Positions 1 to 8,817 of a DNA stretch of 64,000 bases are shown here, in pieces. Under the pieces are notes generated by a model. It searched no databases. It saw only the letters and a program-made list of their open reading frames with translations, and had not been told where the DNA came from. A program made the translations under genes and the position numbers. How positions within the stretch are numbered: position 1 is the first letter of the stretch; every line of letters starts with the position of its first letter. The stretch comes from Clostridiales bacterium Firm_04 (GTDB lineage: Bacteria > Bacillota > Clostridia > Oscillospirales > Ruminococcaceae), in assembly GCA_001603005.1 (NCBI GenBank), contig LVAJ01000016.1, positions 35,836 through 99,835 on the forward strand, given 5' to 3'.

Positions 1-179
1 ACCGCTATGAATACACCGTCAGCGACAGCTTCTTTGTCACACCGGATCAAACAGAAGTGCTCGACGACTTCGGAGATGATCGCATCACGCTGATAACCTG
101 CAATGATGACGGAACGCAGCGGCTTGTTGTTACCGGCATATACGGAAACAGGACACAGGCGATCAGAAGCAAGCTATAA
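1..179 (+). CDS. Sortase, C-terminal end (partial)
   Basis: Reading frame 3 from the left edge gives about 58 residues ending at the TAA at 177-179; the rest of the gene lies off the window. The segment ITLITCNDDGTQRLVVTG matches the sortase active-site strand TL-x-TC followed by the arginine strand R-x-VV, so both the catalytic Cys and Arg are visible. Sortases anchor LPXTG-type proteins to the Gram-positive cell wall. The sub-class (A, C or D) cannot be decided from this piece. No LPXTG protein is obvious in the window, so its substrates are probably encoded elsewhere. Confidence 0.8.
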   Translation, partial: RYEYTVSDSFFVTPDQTEVLDDFGDDRITLITCNDDGTQRLVVTGIYGNRTQAIRSKL

Positions 180-243
180 TGAGAACATGAAAAACCCCAA
201 AAGATAAAATTCACAAAACATATATTGTCTGTACGCATAATTT

Positions 244-299
244 CTATCAGTGATAGTTTGCAAATCATATTGCGCCCGGAGCCTTAAAAATGTTATAAT
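244..299 (+). promoter_or_regulatory. Promoter with an upstream tetO-like palindrome
   Basis: A candidate promoter has TTGCGC at 270-275 and TATAAT at 294-299 with an 18-bp spacer, pointing toward the small ORF and CotH gene. Just upstream, 244-256 reads CTATCAGTGATAG, a perfect 13-bp palindrome identical to the core of the classical TetR operator. The leader from 300 to 507 (over 200 nt) holds no other gene that I can support. Confidence 0.4.
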
Positions 300-507
300 G
301 TAAAAGAAGCAACAAGAAACAGCAATGTTTAAAAAGCATCGTAAAATATTGAACATTCAACATTTTTCATGATACACCTCACCGCAATGCAGTACAGAAA
401 AAACAATGTTGCTTTGTCGAATACCACGCTGATATCCGTATTTTGCCGGACACACCAAATTCGGAAATATACGGTTCGGAAATCAGAATGCATTGTGGAG
501 GTGTTGT

Positions 508-681
508 ATGAGAAAGCATACCGATGCCGCCGCCGTTTTCAGGCCGGCCGCGGCAAACGCTCATCGTCCGCGGGATTCAACAAACGGCTGCCTTATCGGA
601 ACAGCAGGTCTGCCGGAAACAGAAAATCCCGTTTCATTCAGACTGGTTGAATCTGCTGATGTTTCAGATGCAGAAACATGA
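508..681 (+). CDS. Possible small protein, 57 residues
   Basis: An ATG at 508 is preceded by GGAGG at 496-500, a good ribosome site at normal spacing, and the frame runs 57 residues to 681. It ends 27 bp before the CotH gene, so the two would be cotranscribed. The product starts MRKHTDAAAVFRPAAANAHR, has no clear transmembrane segment, and I recognise no family. Composition is rather random, so it may be a leader peptide or a chance frame. The strong ribosome site is the main support. Confidence 0.35.
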   Translation: MRKHTDAAAVFRPAAANAHRPRDSTNGCLIGTAGLPETENPVSFRLVESADVSDAET

Positions 682-708
682 TAAGTATGATTTCAGGAGG
701 AAAAATTA

Positions 709-3700
709 ATGAGAAACAACAAAGCATTAAATAAAACAATCAGCTTTGTGCTTGCGCTGACAGCATGCTCGAATGTCATGCTTGCCCATCCGGACAGCCA
801 GGTCATCAACAGGACGTTTTTGAACGCATTTGCAGCGGAAGAGGAAGAAGCGACGGAGTTCGGAGTCGACAAAACATATCTTACTGTCGGAGAGCAGCTG
901 AATATCAACAATCCGGACGGGTATAAGCTGAAAATATATGTTGACGGTATCGGGTATGCACCGGAAGACTTTTATCTTACCGAGGAATTCTATGAAAAGT
1001 GGATCATCGTCCTGGCATTTGAAAACGAATTCGAAGATCCCGTTGACTTGGACAACGTATATTTCAGCCGCCTGCCCGTCATTTACATCGACACAAAAAA
1101 CGGTGAACTCCCGCCGCAGGAGGACAAGTCCCAAAAAATCGAAGGAATCATGTACATCCAGAACAACGAAGCAGCGGATAATCCGGTCTACAGCGGTAAG
1201 ATCACGCTGCAGGGGCGCGGAAACACAACCTGGCAGTGGGAAAAGAAGCCGTACAAGATCAAGCTTGACAAAAAAACTGATCTCTACGGCATGGGAAAGA
1301 GCAAAAAATATGCACTGCTTGCCAATTATCAGGATGAAAGCCTTCTGCGCAACACGACCGCATCGAAGCTCTCGCAGGAGCTCGGTCTGACAACAATGGA
1401 AACTGTCTGGGCGGATGTGATCCTGAACGGCGAATACGTCGGCAACTATCAGCTCAGTGAACAGGTCGGCATCGAAAGTGCCCGTGTTGACATGATCGAC
1501 TGGGAAGAGGAAGCAGAGGAGGCTGCCGGAAAGCTCGCCAAAGCATTAAAGCTGTCGAGCGATGAAAAAGACGAGCTTGAAGAACAGATGACAAAGGATC
1601 TGACATGGCTCAGCACCGGCATAATCTCTTTCCACGAACAAAACTATGTCGTTTCGAATTATTATGATTACAGCACGGATTTCAGCGGCGGTTATCTGTT
1701 TGAATCTTCAGAGGAATATGATGAGGAATCGAAGTTCAAGCTGAACGAAGTCACATTTTTTGACGAAGAACCTTCTGACCCGGAGGGTGACGGCCTGAAG
1801 ATCATGATGAAATCGCCGGAATTCCTGAATACCAACGCAGAAATGTGGGATTATGTCCGGATCTGCTGGAAAGATTTTGAGAATGCCTATAAGTCGGAAA
1901 ACGGCTATACAACAACGATGTTAGGCGAAACGCTGCATTACACAGATCTCGCAGACTTTGATTCCATGGTATCCTACTGGCTGCTTATGGAGATCATGGG
2001 CAATGACGATGCACGCTACAAGAGCAGATACATCTACAAACCCCAGAACGGCAAGTTGACCTTCGGCCCGCCGTGGGATTTCGATACCGGTGCCGGTTCC
2101 ATTCTGATCCGCAAAGATATTGATGAGTCGCCGACCGGCTGGAAGGTCTCCAAATATGATTCACAGTCCAATTTTTACCGGGAATTTCTCGATGATCCGT
2201 TCTTTATGACGGCAGCAGCTGAAAAATACTGGCAGATCAGACCGTATCTGGAATCCGTGATCAAGCCCGGCGGACAGCTGGATCAGAACAGCGATTATCT
2301 GCGTGAAGCCGGACGTGCGGATTCAGAACGCTGGAACAGAAGAGAACACATCGGTCCATCCGGTGAACTGGAATGGGAAAACTACGCATTGGGCTATGAA
2401 GGTGATACCGAATGGTTCAAGGAATATTTGCGTGAAAGGATCGCATGGCTGGACGAGCAGTTTGAAACAGATGATTCTCTGCGGAATTCCGTTTATACTT
2501 CTCAGAGTGCCGCGCCGTACATCAAATCTGAGGATCTCAGCCTGGAACTGGAGGGCCTTGGTAAGGATACCGTTTCCGAGCACGCGCCGGCAGATGCGAT
2601 GGCCCCGCTCGGAAAAGATCTGCGCTTCAATGTGACTTCCGCTGACGACACAGTCTGCAGCATGGAGTACTACATTAACGGTCTGTATTTTGACTGCGTC
2701 GACAGCTTCCCAACGGAAAATCAGAAATTCAGTATTGACATTCCTGCGGATGAGCTGTATAATATAAACGGCAAGAAAAATGTGCTCTCTGTGATCGCAA
2801 AAGATGATAAAGGCAAAACAGTCGGCAGAAACTACATGACAGTCGTTCAGACGAATATGCCGGATTTCAAGTTGCAGAATCTTGTTCTGAGCGGTCAGAT
2901 CGGTGTCAACTTCTACATGGATCTCAGTATGCTGACTGATGAAGAAAAAGCGGCGAGCTATATGGAATTCACGGTTAACGGCAAAACCTTCAAGGATACC
3001 TTTGATGCATCGTGCATGAATCAGACCGGCGAGTACCATGGCTTTACCTGCTATGTGAACGCAGTTCAGATGGCAGATACGATCAAGGCAGTGTTCCACT
3101 TCAGAGACGGCGGGAAGATCGAAAAGACCTATTCTGTGCTCGATTATATCAATAAGTTTGAAAAGCGTGAAGACGAATTCCCCGAAAAAACACGCAGCCT
3201 GATCCGTTCGATCGCTGACTACGGCCACTATATGCAGCCGTTTGTCGCAAACTCGAACGGCTGGGTCATCGGTGAACAGTACAGTGAAATGACGAAATCG
3301 TACACGGAATCCTACGATTACGATATGATCTGTGAAGAGCTTGCGGCTGCAAACATGGCACTGTACCGCGATTACGGTGATTCTAATGTCGAAAAGATGA
3401 CGTTTGCACTGTATCCCGATACAGAAACAGCTGTCAATATTTATATCAAGCTGAAAAACGGATATACGGGAACAATCATGGTCAACAACGGTCAGTATAA
3501 GGCTGTAAAGCAGGAAGACGGCCGCTATCTTGTCGTTATCCCGAACATCGCAGCGCATCAGCTCGGCAAAATCTATGAGCTGAACGTCGCGACTGAATCC
3601 GGCGCAGCGGTTATGAGAGTTTCTGCCATGACCTATGTCTACGAGCTGCTGAATACTGTGGCTTATCAGGACAATGCAGCAGCAAAGAATGCTGTTGCGG

Positions 3701-3750
3701 CGTTCTACAACTATTACAAGGCAGCAGATGCCTATCTGAACAACAACTGA
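709..3750 (+). CDS. Secreted CotH-kinase family protein
   Basis: A 1013-residue protein with an N-terminal signal peptide (Lys/Asn-rich start, hydrophobic stretch at residues 10-27, Ala-rich cleavage region near 45). The ribosome site AGGAGG at 696-701 fixes the ATG at 709. Residues about 130-560 form the CotH domain: GRGNTTWQWEKKPYKIKL near 165, LLANYQDESLLRNTTA near 205, YVGNYQLSEQV near 243, and PPWDFDTGAG near 455, where the Asp pair corresponds to the metal-binding WDxD motif of CotH kinases. The family includes spore-coat protein kinases and secreted versions common in cellulosome-forming Ruminococcus. The C-terminal 400 residues are beta-rich and unassigned. I see no dockerin. It probably forms an operon with the 38-residue peptide and lipoprotein that follow. 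Confidence 0.85.
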   Translation: MRNNKALNKTISFVLALTACSNVMLAHPDSQVINRTFLNAFAAEEEEATEFGVDKTYLTVGEQLNINNPDGYKLKIYVDGIGYAPEDFYLTEEFYEKWIIVLAFENEFEDPVDLDNVYFSRLPVIYIDTKNGELPPQEDKSQKIEGIMYIQNNEAADNPVYSGKITLQGRGNTTWQWEKKPYKIKLDKKTDLYGMGKSKKYALLANYQDESLLRNTTASKLSQELGLTTMETVWADVILNGEYVGNYQLSEQVGIESARVDMIDWEEEAEEAAGKLAKALKLSSDEKDELEEQMTKDLTWLSTGIISFHEQNYVVSNYYDYSTDFSGGYLFESSEEYDEESKFKLNEVTFFDEEPSDPEGDGLKIMMKSPEFLNTNAEMWDYVRICWKDFENAYKSENGYTTTMLGETLHYTDLADFDSMVSYWLLMEIMGNDDARYKSRYIYKPQNGKLTFGPPWDFDTGAGSILIRKDIDESPTGWKVSKYDSQSNFYREFLDDPFFMTAAAEKYWQIRPYLESVIKPGGQLDQNSDYLREAGRADSERWNRREHIGPSGELEWENYALGYEGDTEWFKEYLRERIAWLDEQFETDDSLRNSVYTSQSAAPYIKSEDLSLELEGLGKDTVSEHAPADAMAPLGKDLRFNVTSADDTVCSMEYYINGLYFDCVDSFPTENQKFSIDIPADELYNINGKKNVLSVIAKDDKGKTVGRNYMTVVQTNMPDFKLQNLVLSGQIGVNFYMDLSMLTDEEKAASYMEFTVNGKTFKDTFDASCMNQTGEYHGFTCYVNAVQMADTIKAVFHFRDGGKIEKTYSVLDYINKFEKREDEFPEKTRSLIRSIADYGHYMQPFVANSNGWVIGEQYSEMTKSYTESYDYDMICEELAAANMALYRDYGDSNVEKMTFALYPDTETAVNIYIKLKNGYTGTIMVNNGQYKAVKQEDGRYLVVIPNIAAHQLGKIYELNVATESGAAVMRVSAMTYVYELLNTVAYQDNAAAKNAVAAFYNYYKAADAYLNNN

Positions 3751-3769
3751 ACTGAAAAGGAGAAAAGGT

Positions 3770-3886
3770 ATGAAACAGTATGTTACTCCCGAAATGGAAA
3801 TCACCCTGTTCGATGCTGAGGACGTGATCACCTCCAGTGATTTCAACCAGAATCAGCCGATCCTCACACCGGAACTGGGCGACTGA
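3770..3886 (+). CDS. 38-residue peptide, MKQYVTPEMEI type
   Basis: Starts 19 bp after the CotH gene behind AAGGAGAAAAGGT, an excellent ribosome site, and ends 5 bp before the next ATG. The product begins MKQYVTPEMEITLFDAEDV and ends in a Pro/Gln-rich tail (QPILTPELGD). The acidic, conserved-looking core and short variable tail resemble short peptides that I recall as frequent and unannotated in Clostridia. It has no signal peptide or membrane segment. A modified-peptide precursor (the N-terminus acting as leader) is possible, but no modification enzyme is adjacent. Function unknown. Translation is well supported by spacing and ribosome site. Confidence 0.6.
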   Translation: MKQYVTPEMEITLFDAEDVITSSDFNQNQPILTPELGD

Positions 3887-3891
3887 ACACG

Positions 3892-4215
3892 ATGAAACAC
3901 TTCCTGCTGATACCGTGTTTGTTGCTTCTGATGATGTCAGGCTGTTTTGCCTGTCAGGAGAGAACGGAACCGCCCGTTCAGAAAGACGAAATTCCGGTCG
4001 TCACAGAGACAGCGGCCGCGGCATCAGATGCGGATACTGTTCCGAAAACAGACTCCGCGGAAAAGAAGCAAGAAACGACAGCATCTTCTGAGAAAGCCGA
4101 ACCGGATGCTGCTGTAGAAAACAGCGCAGCGCCGTTCGCTTCTGACGACAGCACAGAATCTTTCTGCATTGCAACAAATGCAGCCGGAGATATTCTGCTG
4201 CCGGAATTACCGTAA
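3892..4215 (+). CDS. Small lipoprotein, 107 residues
   Basis: Begins MKHFLLIPCLLLLMMSGC, a short signal peptide with a lipobox ending at Cys18, so the mature protein should be lipid-anchored on the outer face of the membrane. The rest (residues 25-80) is Glu/Ala/Lys/Thr-rich and looks disordered, like a spacer. The start lies 5 bp after the preceding 38-residue gene, suggesting translational coupling, since its own ribosome site is weak. A strong terminator follows at 4225. No family recognised. Confidence 0.65.
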   Translation: MKHFLLIPCLLLLMMSGCFACQERTEPPVQKDEIPVVTETAAAASDADTVPKTDSAEKKQETTASSEKAEPDAAVENSAAPFASDDSTESFCIATNAAGDILLPELP

Positions 4216-4224
4216 TACGATCAT

Positions 4225-4255
4225 ATGAGGGAGCCATTCGGCTCCCTCATTCTTT
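4225..4255 (+). terminator. Rho-independent terminator after CotH operon
   Basis: A perfect 11-bp stem (ATGAGGGAGCC at 4225-4235 with its complement at 4240-4250), 4-nt loop, followed by TCTTTT. It ends the CotH / peptide / lipoprotein transcript. Confidence 0.85.
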
Positions 4256-4260
4256 TACAG

Positions 4261-4442
4261 CTATGGTTCAGTTGATTCCCCGTGCCCGGCATCCAATACG
4301 ATGACCGGTGTTCGCTGTGCTATCGCAGCGATCGAATACACCACTGCGCTTGCTTTTGCTCCGTTCTCTGTATTGCTGAAAGCCAGTTCTTGCGACCGAT
4401 CTGGGCGGGTTCTTCTTCTATCGGTTCAAATCTGATGTTGTT
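4261..4442 (-). pseudogene. IS66-type transposase C-terminal remnant
   Basis: On the minus strand one frame reads NNIRFEPIEEEPAQIGRKNW and, after a one-base frameshift, the next reads AFSNTENGAKASAVVYSIAA. Together they match the C-terminal end of IS66 TnpC (IGRKNWLFSNT followed by ASAVVYSI). The frame stops at 4261-4263. Only about 60 residues of the transposase survive and no terminal repeats are visible, so this is a decayed fragment. The rest of the gap up to 4700 shows nothing else. Confidence 0.6.
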
Positions 4443-4704
4443 ATTACATAAAAGCAATTGTTTAGAACCGATCTCACTAAACAGTATTTCTGCTGGAATG
4501 CCGTTAGGGAAAGCATCGCATGCAATGATATTCTTTTATAATTTTGTTGCGCTTTTGAACTTTTATGGAATTGCAGAAACAATGCTGAGAAGAAGATTGC
4601 ATATCAGAATCATACCGACCGAATTGAATCGGAGCAAAAGTTCAGTCTAGCAAAGCGTAAATTCGGTCTGTATCTGCTGCATAATAAAAGAAAAGAAACG
4701 AAAT

Positions 4705-4745
4705 CATTGCCCCGAAGTGCTTTCATCCGGCGCTTCGGGGCAATG
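4705..4745 (-). terminator. Terminator hairpin after the rep-like gene
   Basis: A perfect 13-bp stem (CATTGCCCCGAAG at 4705-4717 with its complement at 4733-4745). On the minus strand it is followed by a T-rich run, placing it downstream of the gene at 4881-6362. It resembles the hairpins at 34065 and 40891, which share the CCCCGAAG / CTTCGGGG arms. Confidence 0.65.
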
Positions 4746-4801
4746 AATATAAAATGGAATCGTGAAAAATACGATCTTACTGTAATATTTTGCACTCCCC
4801 T

Positions 4802-4864
4802 ATTATGGGATTCCAAAGGGATGCAATCCCTTTGGTCAGGTTTGGGCTGAAAGCCCATTTCAAA
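4802..4864. repeat. Dispersed 3'-end repeat, copy 1
   Basis: Contains the module GGGATTCCAAAGGGATGCAA, whose core is a perfect 10-bp hairpin (CCAAAGGGAT, loop GCA, ATCCCTTTGG), followed by a GGGCTGAAAGCCCAT module. Near-identical copies lie at 24994, 34108 and 34261. This copy sits 16 bp past the stop of the rep-like gene and before its terminator, hence in the 3' untranslated region. Confidence 0.8.
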
Positions 4865-4880
4865 TCCGTCGGAGACACAT

Positions 4881-6362
4881 TTATTCAGCCGGATTCGCCT
4901 TATCATTCTTCTTTCCCCCATGCGGGAACGAAAACACGATCGAATCGACATTTTTGACGGACGGAATCACAGAAGAATCGTCCGGATCCGGCAACGCAAT
5001 ATCGACATAACGCTCAAGCAGATAGGTCTGCTCGCGCAAGATTCTCCAAGTTGCTTCAAATGTCCGTTTCAGCAGCGTCGTCTTGTTTTTCGCCTGTGCC
5101 ATGCGCTGTTCCAGCAGCGGATTGCGCTCGATCAGCGTTTTCGCGGAGATATGCGGCGTCTGGTCACCGCACTGCTCAATCAGCTGCACAATGATCATCA
5201 CGTTCTCAACTGCGGTTTTATTGCGTTCCTTGACGATCGAGGTTTTGATCAGAAAAGAATGCGTCGGAATGCGCACCGGATCGCCGCGGCGCGTCAGCCT
5301 CGGTTCACCGTTTTTCTTTTGCCGAATTGCAAGCTTATACACGGTTTTTATGACCATATTCATATACGGCGAGCTGAACGAGACCGTGTTTTTCTTGTCG
5401 TCATAGCCCTCGAAATTCAGCACCGGATAAAGTGACTGCGAGGGCTTTCCGTTGCGTGTTCCGTGCATAATTCCGACAATATTGTGGAAGCTCTGCACGG
5501 TATCAATGATGCGCTGAATGCCTGCCTTATTGAGGTTGCGCTGCAAGCCCATGCTCTCCGCAAGATCAGGCACATAAAGCGTGATGACGTCACGGATCTG
5601 CTGACAATTTGTCTTTTCAAATTCGGTCAGAATGATCGAATAAAAGATGCGCAGCATGCCGAGATCAATGGACTCAATACCCTCATTTGTAACCATATTT
5701 TGCAGCTGCACCTCGGAGACCGGCTGAATCTCATTGCCGATGAAATACATCCTGCCGTCCGAGAATTTCAGCCCGTCCGTCGATGCAAGCGGCTGCATAT
5801 AAGCATTGCCGAACGGCTTCAAACTCATGATATTGGTATAATTTTGCATTGTCGGGATCGCGAGCTGCGCAGGGATCTCACGCACGGCATTTTCCGCCTG
5901 CGCCTTCGTGCGGTAGGGCGAAGAAAACGCGATGCGCCGCATGCAAAATTCCAACAATCTTGCGACATGAAATGCCGACAGAAAGCGGAACATTGCCGGC
6001 GCAGGCTCCCCTGCCAGCTCCGCAAATTCATCGTCCGAAAGATAGTCCTGACTGCGCAGATATGCAAGGTCATCAGGTTCGAGTTCCTGCAAAAAAAGCG
6101 CGCGTTTTTCGCCTGTATCAATCTGATTTGTAATCATCCCGAACTGCTGCACATAGATCAGCATGGATGTGCAGGACAGCAGAAATTCCTTGCTGTTATA
6201 ATCTTGTTGCGGTGATAAAACGATCGCAAGAAAACCCGAAATTTCGAGCACAGCCGGATTCAGCGCGATCTGCTCCGCATAGCCGTGCAGGATTTCCAGA
6301 ATTTTGGCTTCCTCGTCCGGCGTAGGCAGCGGCGGGATCAGCATGCCATGTTCAGAAGTCAT
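4881..6362 (-). CDS. Candidate plasmid-type replication initiator protein
   Basis: A 493-residue soluble protein with no signal peptide or membrane segment. Start chosen at MTSEHGMLIP, preceded by AAAGGGG. I infer replication initiation from context: it is followed on the same strand side by a ribbon-helix-helix gene and ParA, with iterons beyond. The region at about 260-340, containing MGLQRNLNKAGIQRIIDT, looks like a helix-turn-helix or winged-helix segment of the Rep_3 or RepA type, and about 380-440 forms another helical domain. I do not see a clean family signature, and the protein is longer than most Rep_3 initiators (200-400 residues). A repeat element and a terminator hairpin follow its stop codon. 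It could also be an unrelated plasmid-encoded DNA-binding protein. Confidence 0.5.
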   Translation of the reverse strand: MTSEHGMLIPPLPTPDEEAKILEILHGYAEQIALNPAVLEISGFLAIVLSPQQDYNSKEFLLSCTSMLIYVQQFGMITNQIDTGEKRALFLQELEPDDLAYLRSQDYLSDDEFAELAGEPAPAMFRFLSAFHVARLLEFCMRRIAFSSPYRTKAQAENAVREIPAQLAIPTMQNYTNIMSLKPFGNAYMQPLASTDGLKFSDGRMYFIGNEIQPVSEVQLQNMVTNEGIESIDLGMLRIFYSIILTEFEKTNCQQIRDVITLYVPDLAESMGLQRNLNKAGIQRIIDTVQSFHNIVGIMHGTRNGKPSQSLYPVLNFEGYDDKKNTVSFSSPYMNMVIKTVYKLAIRQKKNGEPRLTRRGDPVRIPTHSFLIKTSIVKERNKTAVENVMIIVQLIEQCGDQTPHISAKTLIERNPLLEQRMAQAKNKTTLLKRTFEATWRILREQTYLLERYVDIALPDPDDSSVIPSVKNVDSIVFSFPHGGKKNDKANPAE

Positions 6363-6392
6363 TCAAAAAGCCCCTTTCCGAGTCGGCGCGGA

Positions 6393-6812
6393 TCAGCGCT
6401 CAATTTTTTCGAGAATCGTTTTGCCGGCTGCCCGATACTGCCGCTCAACATCGAGCAGCGCATTTTCAAGCAGTTCATTGACAACGTCCTTGATCTCGCG
6501 GCGCTCAGTATAGGCGTAATCTTTGAGCTTTTTCAGCAGATCCTTTCTCATAATGAAAGTCGCGCGAATGAAAGCATCCGGATCCGCTTTGACGGGTTCC
6601 GGCTGCACCGTCTGCACCGGTTTTGCAGGCGCAGGTTTCGCGGATTCCTGCTTTCCGGCACGCTTTTTCTGCGCCGGTGCAGGCTTATCCGCCGATTTCT
6701 TCGTCTGTTTTTTTGCAGATTCGTTTTTCGGTACAGGCGATTTTTCGTCCTGCTCCGGCTGCCGGAACAGCGGATTTGCGTCCAGCGGATTCGATTCCAA
6801 TTTGAAAGCCAT
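6393..6812 (-). CDS. Ribbon-helix-helix partition or regulatory protein
   Basis: A 139-residue protein. Residues 1-80 are Lys/Pro/Ala-rich and probably disordered (many PAPA and KK pairs). Residues about 85-135 (ATFIMRKDLLKKLKDYAYTE) fit a ribbon-helix-helix DNA-binding fold: one short strand then two helices. Ribosome site AAGGAG precedes the ATG. It lies 30 bp upstream of the rep-like gene on the same strand, so the two are an operon. Small RHH proteins commonly act as the centromere-binding partner of ParA, and the repeat-rich DNA between it and parA would be its target. That role is inferred from position. It could instead be a copy-number repressor of the rep-like gene. Confidence 0.6.
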   Translation of the reverse strand: MAFKLESNPLDANPLFRQPEQDEKSPVPKNESAKKQTKKSADKPAPAQKKRAGKQESAKPAPAKPVQTVQPEPVKADPDAFIRATFIMRKDLLKKLKDYAYTERREIKDVVNELLENALLDVERQYRAAGKTILEKIER

Positions 6813-6929
6813 ATTTTTTCTCCTTTTCTGAATTGTGCATTCGGGAAAATTTACAAGTCCCCTGCCCTGCTGATTTCGTGCAGCGGACTGCTGTTTTCGT
6901 TGATTATCCGGATTTCCGCACTGTAAAAT

Positions 6930-8010
6930 CAGCGTATTAGCACGGCTTATCCGGTTTACTCAAATTACCCGATTGATTCGGTACATCCTGTTTATTCGGT
7001 TTATTCTAATTTTCCAAATTATCCGGATGATTTAGAATATTCAGATTATCCGGATTCCTAAAATTATCCGCATTGCTCGGATTACTCAGTTTATTAAGAT
7101 TTCTCAGATTATTATGTTTATCAGATTTATCTGATAACATCTAGTTATTTAGCTTATCCGGATTTTCGGGTAAACTTGTATTATCTGGATTATTCAGTTA
7201 TTTTGGTTTCTTTGGATTCTCCGGATTACTCGGTAATCTTATATTATCTAAATTATAATAGATATCCGAATTATTAGACTTATCCAGTTTACTGAAATTA
7301 TTCATATTGCGCATTATAAACGCATACAATGCATTATAAACGCATACAATATAGAATAAGAAATACAGCAACCGAGGAACGGTCTGAATCACATCGCTGA
7401 CAGTACAAAGAATACAAATCACAGGCTGCATACCAGCGGCATGGCAGCGGTTATACCAGCAAGCCGAATACACCAGATCATTCAATATTACGAAACATCA
7501 CAGATAACCTGAAATTCACACTGTCACAGAAAAGAACATGAGCGGACACGCAGATGCGACGGTAAACGGTGTATACTTGGTTTACTGGATAATGCAAGAT
7601 TATCAAGTAAACCAAACATCCCGCATCTTACGCAGTGGTGCGGAAATACCCATGTTCCACAACAGAGAACGGCAAAGAATCCCAATCATAACCGGAATAA
7701 TCTCAATAAGCTCGGTTTTCTTAATATACTGGAATTTCTCGATAATCTTAGTAATCTGCCTATCATGCATACGAGCGGTAAACGTATTTAAGGAACGATA
7801 AACCCACAGTAACCGCGGTAAACAGAGTTTACTGAATAATCTGTACAGAAAGCAGCATCGAGAGAATCCACGTAAATTCGCATTTTTGCTACTATACACG
7901 ATGATAGGGCAGGGGAGTATAAACGAAAAGCACAAACAAATGATAATCTGAATAAATCCGATAATTCGGAGAAGCCGGATAATCAAAAATTATCAGGTAA
8001 ACCGAATAAT
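6930..8010. repeat. AT-rich partition-site-like repeat region
   Basis: About 1.1 kb without a supported gene. It is dense in degenerate TTATCCGGATTATTC-like words and in the motif GGTTTAC-YBG-ATAAT. Clear copies lie at 7579-7593 (+), 7599-7613 (-), 7827-7840 (+) and 7989-8003 (-), with another at 8906-8920 (+) upstream of parA. Sites 7577-7593 and 7599-7615 form an inverted repeat with 17-bp arms matching at 16 positions and a 5-bp spacer. Position between an RHH gene and parA fits a centromere (parC/parS) and/or origin accessory region. Confidence 0.6.
7311..7350. repeat. Perfect 20-bp tandem duplication
   Basis: GCATTATAAACGCATACAAT occurs twice head to tail with no mismatch (7311-7330 and 7331-7350). 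It lies inside the partition-like region and includes AAACGCA, a word shared with the iterons at 9160. Confidence 0.85.
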
Positions 8011-8017
8011 CTAATGC

Positions 8018-8782
8018 TCATGCACCCTCACGTCGGATGATTTCCGCAGCAATATTGGTATAAGCCTCGGCGCCGGGGGAGTGCGGAGCATAGGCGATCA
8101 CGTCCTTGCCGAAGGTCGGCGCCTCGGCGATCTTGGAATTATAGCGCACAACGTCCGGGAACAGCTCGTCCGCAAATTTCTCGCGGATCGCGTCGTAAAT
8201 CGACTTATCAAGGCTGCGCCGCGAGTCGTAGAGCGTCACGATGACACCGGTGATTTTAAGCGCGGGATTCATGCGCCGGCGGACGATATCGACCGTCTGC
8301 ATGAGCTGCATGATGCCGTCGAGCGGCATGTACTGCGCCGCGACCGGGATCACGATGCCGTCGGACGCGGTCAGCGCCATGAGCGTGAGGATCGAGAGGC
8401 TGGGGGAGCAGTCGATCAGCGCGTAGTCGTAGGCGTCCTGCAGCGGTTCGAGCGCCTCACGGAGAATGAAGTCTCTGCCGGCAGCACCGATCAGCTCGAT
8501 CTCTGCGCCGGAAAGCCGGATATCGCCGGGCAGCAGATCCGGAACGTTTTCACGCCGGATCAGGGCTTCCTCAGCAGTCGCTTTTCCGGAAAGAACCTCG
8601 CTGACAGTCGGCGCGGTCTGCGGCAGCTGCGTGACGCCCGCGCTCTTGGTCAGGCTGCCCTGCGCGTCCATATCAACGAAAAGCACGCGTTTGCCTGCAT
8701 TTTGCAGCGCTGCGCCGATGTTCAGGCAGGAAGTCGTCTTGCCGACGCCGCCTTTCTGATTGACAAAACAAAGCGTTTTCAT
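8018..8782 (-). CDS. parA: ParA/Soj-family partition ATPase
   Basis: A 254-residue protein starting MKTLCFVNQKGGVGKTTS, with the deviant Walker A motif KGGVGKTT at residues 10-17, switch region DMDAQGSLTKS near 37-47, and IDCSPSLSILTL near 115. Length and motifs match the short ParA/Soj type with no N-terminal DNA-binding extension. A longer frame opens 27 bp upstream, but AAAGGAG lies within that extension and serves the ATG at 8782. A promoter with TTGACA (8842-8847) and TAAAAT (8818-8823), spacer 18, reads into it. GTAAACC half-sites sit just upstream of that promoter and just past the stop codon, suggesting feedback control by the partition complex. Confidence 0.88.
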   Translation of the reverse strand: MKTLCFVNQKGGVGKTTSCLNIGAALQNAGKRVLFVDMDAQGSLTKSAGVTQLPQTAPTVSEVLSGKATAEEALIRRENVPDLLPGDIRLSGAEIELIGAAGRDFILREALEPLQDAYDYALIDCSPSLSILTLMALTASDGIVIPVAAQYMPLDGIMQLMQTVDIVRRRMNPALKITGVIVTLYDSRRSLDKSIYDAIREKFADELFPDVVRYNSKIAEAPTFGKDVIAYAPHSPGAEAYTNIAAEIIRREGA

Positions 8783-8817
8783 GGTCAGGATTTCTCCTTT
8801 ATAGGTCATTTTCCTTT

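Noticed and set aside
4610..4951. A 113-codon minus-strand frame crossing the repeat at 4802
   Set aside because: It is made largely of the dispersed repeat and overlaps the rep-like gene end; no ribosome site.
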